Source: Boesenbergia rotunda (taxonomy: Eukaryota > Streptophyta > Magnoliopsida > Zingiberales > Zingiberaceae). Taken from it: a stretch of DNA of 64,000 nt. The stretch lies in contig JAGFNQ010005213.1 of NCBI GenBank assembly GCA_024364735.1, positions 40,152 to 104,151 of the forward strand, written 5' to 3'. Both the position numbers and the translations under genes were made by a program. The first letter of the stretch is position 1. Every line of letters begins with the position of its first letter. Below the pieces are notes generated by a model. The model was not told the DNA's origin and did not search any database. It saw only the letters and a list, made by a program, of their open reading frames with translations. Of the stretch, positions 58,485-64,000 are shown one piece after another.

Positions 58485-59163
58485 CGGACTGTTTTTATCC
58501 GGACCGTGCGGACTGCCCTCGTGGCACGTCCACATCATTTTTTTTTATTAAACATTCTTTCCTTCCTAAAAAAAAAACTCTCTTCCTCCTCGAAACTCTC
58601 TCCCATGGCGACGGCGGGCAGGAGATGGCTGTTGGCTATGAGCTCCTCGCCATTGGCGATGGAGTTTGTAGACCGTCTCGGGGAGGACGGCGAGCACGCC
58701 GGGGACGCGACCCAGCACCTCCGCTTCGGATTCGCCCAGCGTGGCGGCGAAGCCGTGGAAGGCGGTGTCGTAGCTGTAGACGATCCTATTACCGTCCGGT
58801 TCATCCAGCTGCGAGGAGGTGACGGAGTTGACGGCGGAGGCGTACCATTCGAAGTGTGTGGCAAAGGCGTTGGGGAAACGCTCGTCAGGCTTGTGGGATC
58901 CGGCGACGTGGACGATGTAGGTGCTGCGAGGCGGCGGGGAGGAGGAGCAGGGAGAAAGGGCGAGGCTGAGGAGGAAGGAGAGGAGGAGGCAGGCACCTTC
59001 GGGATGTTGAAGATGGAGGGGCGGCTTTCCTTCGAAGGAAGGATGGGAGAGAGTTTCGAGGAGGAAGAGAGTTTTTTTTTAGGAAGGAAAGAATGTTTAA
59101 TAAAAAAAATGATGTGGACGTGCCACGAGGGCAGTCCGCACGGTCCGGATAAAAACAGTCCGT
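58484..59163. mobile_element. Long-TIR element carrying a gene fragment (Pack-MULE-like)
   Basis: The terminal inverted repeats are about 122 bp (58484-58606 and 59043-59163), nearly identical apart from homopolymer length, and begin ACGGACTGTTTTTATCC. The interior is GC-rich, unlike the AT-rich surroundings, and holds a host-gene fragment on the minus strand. Both flanks are TA repeats, so a TSD cannot be identified. The TIR length points to a Mutator-type element, but the terminal bases are not the usual ones. Confidence 0.78.
58659..58994 (-). pseudogene. Captured subtilase fragment: signal-peptide region and I9 propeptide
   Basis: A frame of 112 codons without a stop runs from 58994 to 58659. 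It begins with a hydrophobic run (ACLLLSFLLSLALS) typical of a signal peptide, then TYIVHVAGSHKP, HFEWYASAVNSV, IVYSYDTAFHGFAA and GVLAVLPETVYKLH. These are the conserved blocks of the inhibitor I9 propeptide of plant subtilisin-like proteases. The initiating Met and the whole catalytic domain are missing. The open frame means capture is recent or the fragment is conserved. Ignore the long plus-strand frames over it. Confidence 0.8.
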
Positions 59164-59165
59164 AT

Positions 59166-59246
<81 letters not shown>
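59164..59246. repeat. TA microsatellite, about 80 bp
   Basis: Almost pure TA dinucleotides with a few TT or AA interruptions. A shorter TA tract (58465-58484) flanks the other side of the long-TIR element. Confidence 0.95.
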
Positions 59247-59248
<2 letters not shown>

Positions 59249-60188
59249 CAATAAAATAATTAGTGATTGGGATGTAATTTAGACATTAGAGTGTTTGAGA
59301 GATGTACTGGGATCGATACTTGCATCTCTAAACCTGTTGATTAGGGTGAATGATTTTTTACAAGGATCAGGGGCTCGATCGGATTCGATCGTCGCTCTAA
59401 CCCTATAGTAAATAGGCCGGGCTCGGGATCGGTCATCCGAGGTCGGACACTCGGGGTCGGTCACCTGAGGTCGGGCACTTGGGGTCGGTCACCCGAGGTC
59501 GGGCACTCGGGGTCGGTCACTCGAGGTCGGGCACTCGGGGTCGGGCACTCGGGGTCGGTCACCCGAGGTCGGAACACTCGGGGTCGGTCACTCGAGATCG
59601 GAACACTCGGGGTCGGTCACCCGAGGTCGGATACTCGAGGTCGGTCACCGGAGGTCGGGACACTCGGGGTCGGGCACCTGGGTGCAGGCCCTCGGAGTCA
59701 ATTATCCGAAGCCAGGTACTCGCGATCACGCGGGGAGAGCCGAACTATTATAGGTCGTTCCTGTCAAATAGTCAGAGGACCACCCCCGGCATAATTATTG
59801 TCTGATAGAGCCGCCAAGAGTTAAGGGGGAACAAAGGAGACAGATTAGGCAGGGTGTCAGGCGGCTGTGGCAGTCTCACAGCATTAATACAGCTGTCACT
59901 ATCACAATCTGTCAACTGATCCTCCCTTAATGAGATTTGACAGCCCTGACACAGCAGAGAGTTTCCTCCCCCTATATAAACCCCCCATATGGCTCTGTAG
60001 AAGGAATTGCTGCCATTTCGCAACCACCTCACTGTTTCGTGAGTCCCATTTTGGTCCGAGCCGAGCTACTTGAGTCGGATCCCCATTTGAGCTTGAGCCC
60101 GACCCCTCGAGTTATAGTAGACCGGGTCATCTTGGTCAGACCGAGTCATCCGCGTGAGAACCGGTCTTTGCTTGTCGACGGGATCAAA
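59247..60188 (+). mobile_element. 5' LTR (end part) of a Tat-lineage gypsy element
   Basis: The LTR 3' edge is set by the PBS at 60190. A TATA box (CTATATAAA, 59973-59980) lies about 210 bp before that edge. A G+C-rich minisatellite occupies 59420-59700. The LTR start is not identified; 59247 is only the end of the TA tract. ORFs across the minisatellite are by-products. Confidence 0.6.
59420..59700. repeat. Minisatellite with GGTCGGTCACCCGAGGTCGG units
   Basis: About ten units of 25-27 bp alternate GGTCGGTCAC with CGAGGTCGGGCACTCGG. Some units are shortened. Confidence 0.85.
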
Positions 60189-60189
60189 T

Positions 60190-60207
60190 TTGGCGCTGTC
60201 TGTGGGA
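60190..60207 (+). promoter_or_regulatory. Primer binding site of the Tat element
   Basis: TTGGCGCTGTCTGTGGGA corresponds to the TTTGGCGCCGTCTGTGGG-type PBS typical of Tat/Ogre elements, which differs from the initiator-Met PBS of the other gypsy elements here. Confidence 0.75.
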
Positions 60208-60232
60208 AATCTCGCCCGATCGGAAGTTGAAG

Positions 60233-63200
60233 ATGAGCGACTCTAACCGGATGGCCGTGATGCTTTCACAAGAAGACTTGGATCTGCTAGTAGAAGCTAG
60301 AGCTAAGAAGCTAGCGGCCGCGCAACAGGCAGCCGCCCAACTCACTCGAGAAGGCCCAACTGAGCCTGCTACCCGAATGGGCACTGAAGGAGGAGCGCGC
60401 CAGGATGATAACCCTCACTTCCACCCAGCATTGTTTGGACCGGCAGAGGGAGCAGGACAGTCTGATCCTCCTGAAGTTTCTTCCAGTCAGGCCCGAGCTA
60501 ATAAGGGCAAGGTCCCTCTCAGCCAGGCCTCGACTGAACTAACCGGGTTCCCATTCTCCAACCAAATCCTGCAAGAGCCACTTCCCAAACGTTTCCGACT
60601 CTTTTCCATCCCCGAATACGGAGGGGCTACGGACTCGGAGGAGCATCTAAAGAAATTTGAGAACGCGGCGATGCTACATCAATACCCGGATGGTGTTAAG
60701 TGTAGAGCCTTTCTAACTACTTTGTCCGGACCAGCTCAGCGATGGTTCGACAGACTCCCCGAAGGATCGATAAAGGACTTCGCTGACTTCAAAAGATTGT
60801 TTCTGCAACATTTTGCAAGCAGCAAAAGGCACCACAAGACCAACCTAAACTTGTTTACCATGAAGCAGGGCTCCAAGGAGTCCCTAAAAGCCTACATCAA
60901 AAGATTTAATCAGGTTGCGCTGGACGTACCTACCGCTACGTCCGAGGTGCTAGTTAGCGCCTTTGCCCAAGGTTTGCAGGAAGGCGAATTCTTCAGATCA
61001 CTGATTCGCATGCCGCCGAAGGACTTCGAGAGCCTTCTGGGCAAAGCTAGCAAATACGAGGATGTGGAAGAAGCACAAGATGCAAGGCGGTCGGAGGCCA
61101 GACCTGCACCCGAGGCCCCTCCTCATCAGCAGAGAAGCGCACCTCCCGGAGGACCCCTCAGAAGCCCCAGAGCTATGGGACATCGACAAAGAGCCGAGAG
61201 GGGAATAGTTCAGCAGGTGGCCCAGGGTTGCCTCCCTTCTAGGTGGCAACCCTATTGTTCTTTTCATAACAGCCATACCCATGACCTGCAGGACTGCTGG
61301 CAAGCTGGCAGAGGTCGGGGTCGTACTGGCCGAGGAAGTCCAAGAGGAGCTCACCAAGGGGGAGGTCGAGGTCGAGGGAGAGCACCGCCAAGTCAACCCG
61401 AGTCCCCTGTCCAACCAACTGCCTCTACAGCAAGACAACTATTCCCGACCCCCGGCACCCCCGGGCGGGGGAATGCCAGCGAGGAGCAGGCTAATCAACA
61501 AAACTCGGCGCACGGGGTCCATCCACGTCATTTCGGGCGGACCCACCTATAGAGATTCCAACAGGGCTCGGAAGTCGCAGGTCCGACGCATTGACATTTA
61601 TCAAGTGAGCTATAGTTCCGCCCAAACTCAGGGGCCGCAGATTAATTTCGGTCCCGCGGACCTACAAGGAGTAGAAGTACAGCATGATGATGCCCTGGTC
61701 ATCACGGCGGTCATATCCAATGATCAAATCCATCGTACCATAGTGGATTCAGGTAGTTCTGTGAATATCTTATACTTGAAGGCATTTGAGCAACTGCAGA
61801 TTGAGATGACGGAGCTGCAGCCCGTGGCCACACCCTTATTTGGATTCACGGGAAATGAGGTCCAACCGCTGGGCCAGATCAAGATGGCCATATCACTCGG
61901 CGAGGAACCTTTAAGAAGGACCAGGTGGTCTACCTTCTTGATAGTGGACACACCTTCAGCTTATAATGCCATCCTGGGTCGGCCGGCCCTAAATGAATTC
62001 CGAGCGGTGATGTCCACTTTCTACTTGAAGGTCAAATTTCCGGTAGGGGATCAGGTCGGCGAGGTTAGAGGAGATCAGAAAGTCGCCTGCCGGTGTTATG
62101 TGGACGACGTCCGGGTGGAGGTTAGGAAGGCCAACCGAGCCCCACCTTACAACTGTAACATGGTGCAGTCCTCTCAGCCCTCTCCTTGGGTTGAGCTGAT
62201 AGAAGAAAAGGAAGAGGTCCAGCTATTGCCTGACCAAGAAGAGACCAAGATAAGAATAGCTCTGGGGTTACCGGCCGACCTCCGGCAGCAGCTGATAGAA
62301 TGTCTAATCCAAAACCAAGATGTGTTCGCATTGTCCCAGCAAGATCTGAAAGGGGTCAGGCCCGAGGTCATGGAGCACAAGCTGCATGTTTATCCCGACG
62401 CCCGACCTGTGAAACAAAGAAAGAGAGACTTCAGTCCTGAGCAGAATAAGATTATCCAGGTCGAGGTAGAAAGATTGTTAAAAGCAGGACACATCCGAGA
62501 AATGCAATTTCCTGCCTGGCTGGCCAATGTGGTGCTGGTCTCCAAGCCGGGCGATAAGTGGAGAGTATAGACTTCAGGAATCTCAACAAGGCTTGTCCCA
62601 AGGATTGCTATCCCCTCCCCCGGATAGACCAGATAGTAGACTCCACCATGGGAAGCGAGCTTATCTGCATGCTAGATGCCTACCAAGGATACCACCAAGT
62701 CCCGTTAAGCCCAGATGACCAAGATAAGGTCAGTTTTGTCACAACGGAGGGCACTTATTGCTACACTGTTATGCCTTTCGGACTCAAGAATGCTGGGGCG
62801 ACCTATCAGAGGCTGATGAACAAGGTCTTCAAGGAGCAGCTCGGGAAGAACGTAGAAGTGTATGTGGATGACATCCTCATCAGTCCCTCCGAGCCGCCGA
62901 CCTGGTAGCAGATGTGCAAGAGACCTGCTGCACTCTCAGGAGGTATGACCTCAAGCTTAATCTAGCCAAATGCCTGTTCGGAGCTAAGAGTGGTAAATTC
63001 CTTGGGTACATCCTGATCGAACAGGGGATAGAGGCTAACCCAGGCAAAGTGAAAGCTCTGCTGGACATGCCTCCTCCCAAAAACCTAAAGGAAGTCCAGC
63101 GCTTGATGGGGAGAATCACTGCCTTGTCCCGATTGATCTCCCGGTCGGCGGATAGAAGTCTGCCGTTCTTCAAGATTCTGCGTAAGGCCACCAAGTTCCA

Positions 63201-64000
63201 ATGGGATGCTGAATGTGACCAGGCCTTCGAAGAATTGAAGACCTACTTGATCAGTCTGTCTGTATTAGCTAAACCTGAGGAAGGGGAACTAATGTATGTT
63301 TATTTATCCGCTACTGAGGGAGCTGTGAGTGCTGTGCTTGTAACCCTGAAGGAGACCGAGCAGCAACCGGTCTATTTCTTTGGGCACTTACTTAAGGAGG
63401 CCGAGTGTAGGTATACTACACTCGAGAAATTAGCTTATGTCCTTGTGTTGATGGCTCGGCGACTGCGACCATACTTTTTGGCTCATCCTATCCGAGTGCT
63501 GACCAATTGCACACTCGGGAAGGTGTTGATCAACCCTGAGGTCTCAGGTTGGATGGTCAAATGGACAACTGAACTGAGCGAATATGATATTCAGTACCAG
63601 CCCAGAACTGCGATCAAAGCTCAGGCCTTGGCTGATTTCCTAAGTGAGCTCCATGCAGAGGAGGAAGAAGGAATATGGAAGATCTATGTGGATGGGTCAG
63701 CCACTCGAGCAGGGAGTGGCGTGGGAGTCTTGTTGGTCTCCCCTGACGGAAGCTCACTACACTTGGCTGTACGCCTAGAATATCCAGCTACTAACAATCA
63801 GGCAGAGTACGAAGCCCTCTTGGCAGGTCTGCAAGCGGCCAAACATGTGGGTGCCACTCGGGTCATCCTGCACTCGGACTCCCAGCTGGTGGCTCGGCAG
63901 GTGACCGGGCAGTTCGAGGTCAACGATGAAATGCTACAAGCTTATGTGGAGGCTTACAAGCAGTTGCAAGCCGAGTTTCAAGAAGATCAAGTTTTACAAA
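60233..64000 (+). pseudogene. Tat-lineage Ty3/gypsy gag-pol, frameshifted, open at window end
   Basis: Gag starts at ATG 60233. The gag domain is at about 60560-61060 (SGPAQRWFDRLPEGS), and the gag end overlaps the next frame near 61281-61552. Protease has IVDSGSSVNILYLKAF at about 61735. RT starts near 62400; a 4-base loss near 62567 shifts the frame, so RT continues in 62558-62908 (DFRNLNKACPKD, VYVDDILI). A second shift near 62890 precedes the RT thumb. RNase H follows (about 63240-63650, YFFGHLLKEAECRY) and then a second, archaeal-type RNase H (IYVDGSATRAGSGVGV, TNNQAEYEALLAGL) cut by the window end. Dual RNase H and this PBS mark the Tat/Ogre group. It is broken by at least two frameshifts but otherwise well preserved. 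Confidence 0.88.

Noticed and set aside
58356..59201. Long plus-strand ORF of 281 codons
   Set aside because: It crosses both TIRs and both TA tracts and lies opposite the recognised subtilase fragment; its Gly/Glu-rich translation is a shadow.
59479..59805. Gly/Arg-rich repeat protein
   Set aside because: It is a translation of a 25-27 bp minisatellite in an LTR, with no start context or conserved domain.

Overview
This window is nuclear DNA of a flowering plant, most likely a monocot of the ginger order. The evidence is a plant gene with six short GT-AG introns and a dense nested bed of plant transposons (Ty3/gypsy, Ty1/copia, Mutator, CACTA, hAT, PIF/Harbinger, SINEs). The one intact host gene is a TPS-b type terpene synthase whose motifs resemble Zingiberaceae enzymes; the family assignment is an inference. 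There are no bacterial operons, rRNA genes or CRISPR arrays.

Layout. 1-5170: a decayed Mutator-like element (MULE) with a Ulp1-like protease gene (+) and a transposase gene (-), both carrying palindromic arrays. 6217-11313: a Ty3/gypsy element (-) with an open gag-PR-RT frame, a PBS and one 2.3 kb LTR (family LTR1), cut off inside RT. 11314-14510: an LTR2 fragment, then a decayed copia element with a Mutator-type MITE and a SINE inserted in its RNase H. A terpene-synthase exon-1 relic lies at 14803. 15465-17936: hAT, Mutator MITE and Harbinger elements. 19342-20923: a second copy of the MULE transposase (+), broken by an LTR2 element (20924-24410, -) that carries a plant-transposon-domain ORF. 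24430-26654: an LTR3 fragment. 27480-37515: a minisatellite and a degenerate Tat-lineage gypsy element (-), split by a 2.8 kb CACTA element and a solo LTR1. 37516-40269: a solo LTR3.

41923-44139 (-): the intact seven-exon terpene synthase, 584 codons, with RRX8W, DDXXD and NSE motifs. Its TATA box lies in a tandem array of about six 131-140 bp units. 45539-52375: a gypsy element (LTR3, PBS, gag) carrying a SINE and a solo LTR1. 53325-57387: an LTR2 copy with a solo LTR3 inside it. 58484-59163: a long-TIR element carrying a piece of a subtilase gene. 59247-64000: a Tat-lineage gypsy element (+) that runs off the window.

The only gene likely to give a host product is the terpene synthase, a plastid-targeted enzyme that would make a monoterpene from geranyl diphosphate. 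The rest is mobile DNA. Four solo LTRs have exact 5 bp target duplications, so the insertion order can be read directly. Splice sites, motifs, TIRs and TSDs were read by eye; family names rest on motif recognition, with no database search.
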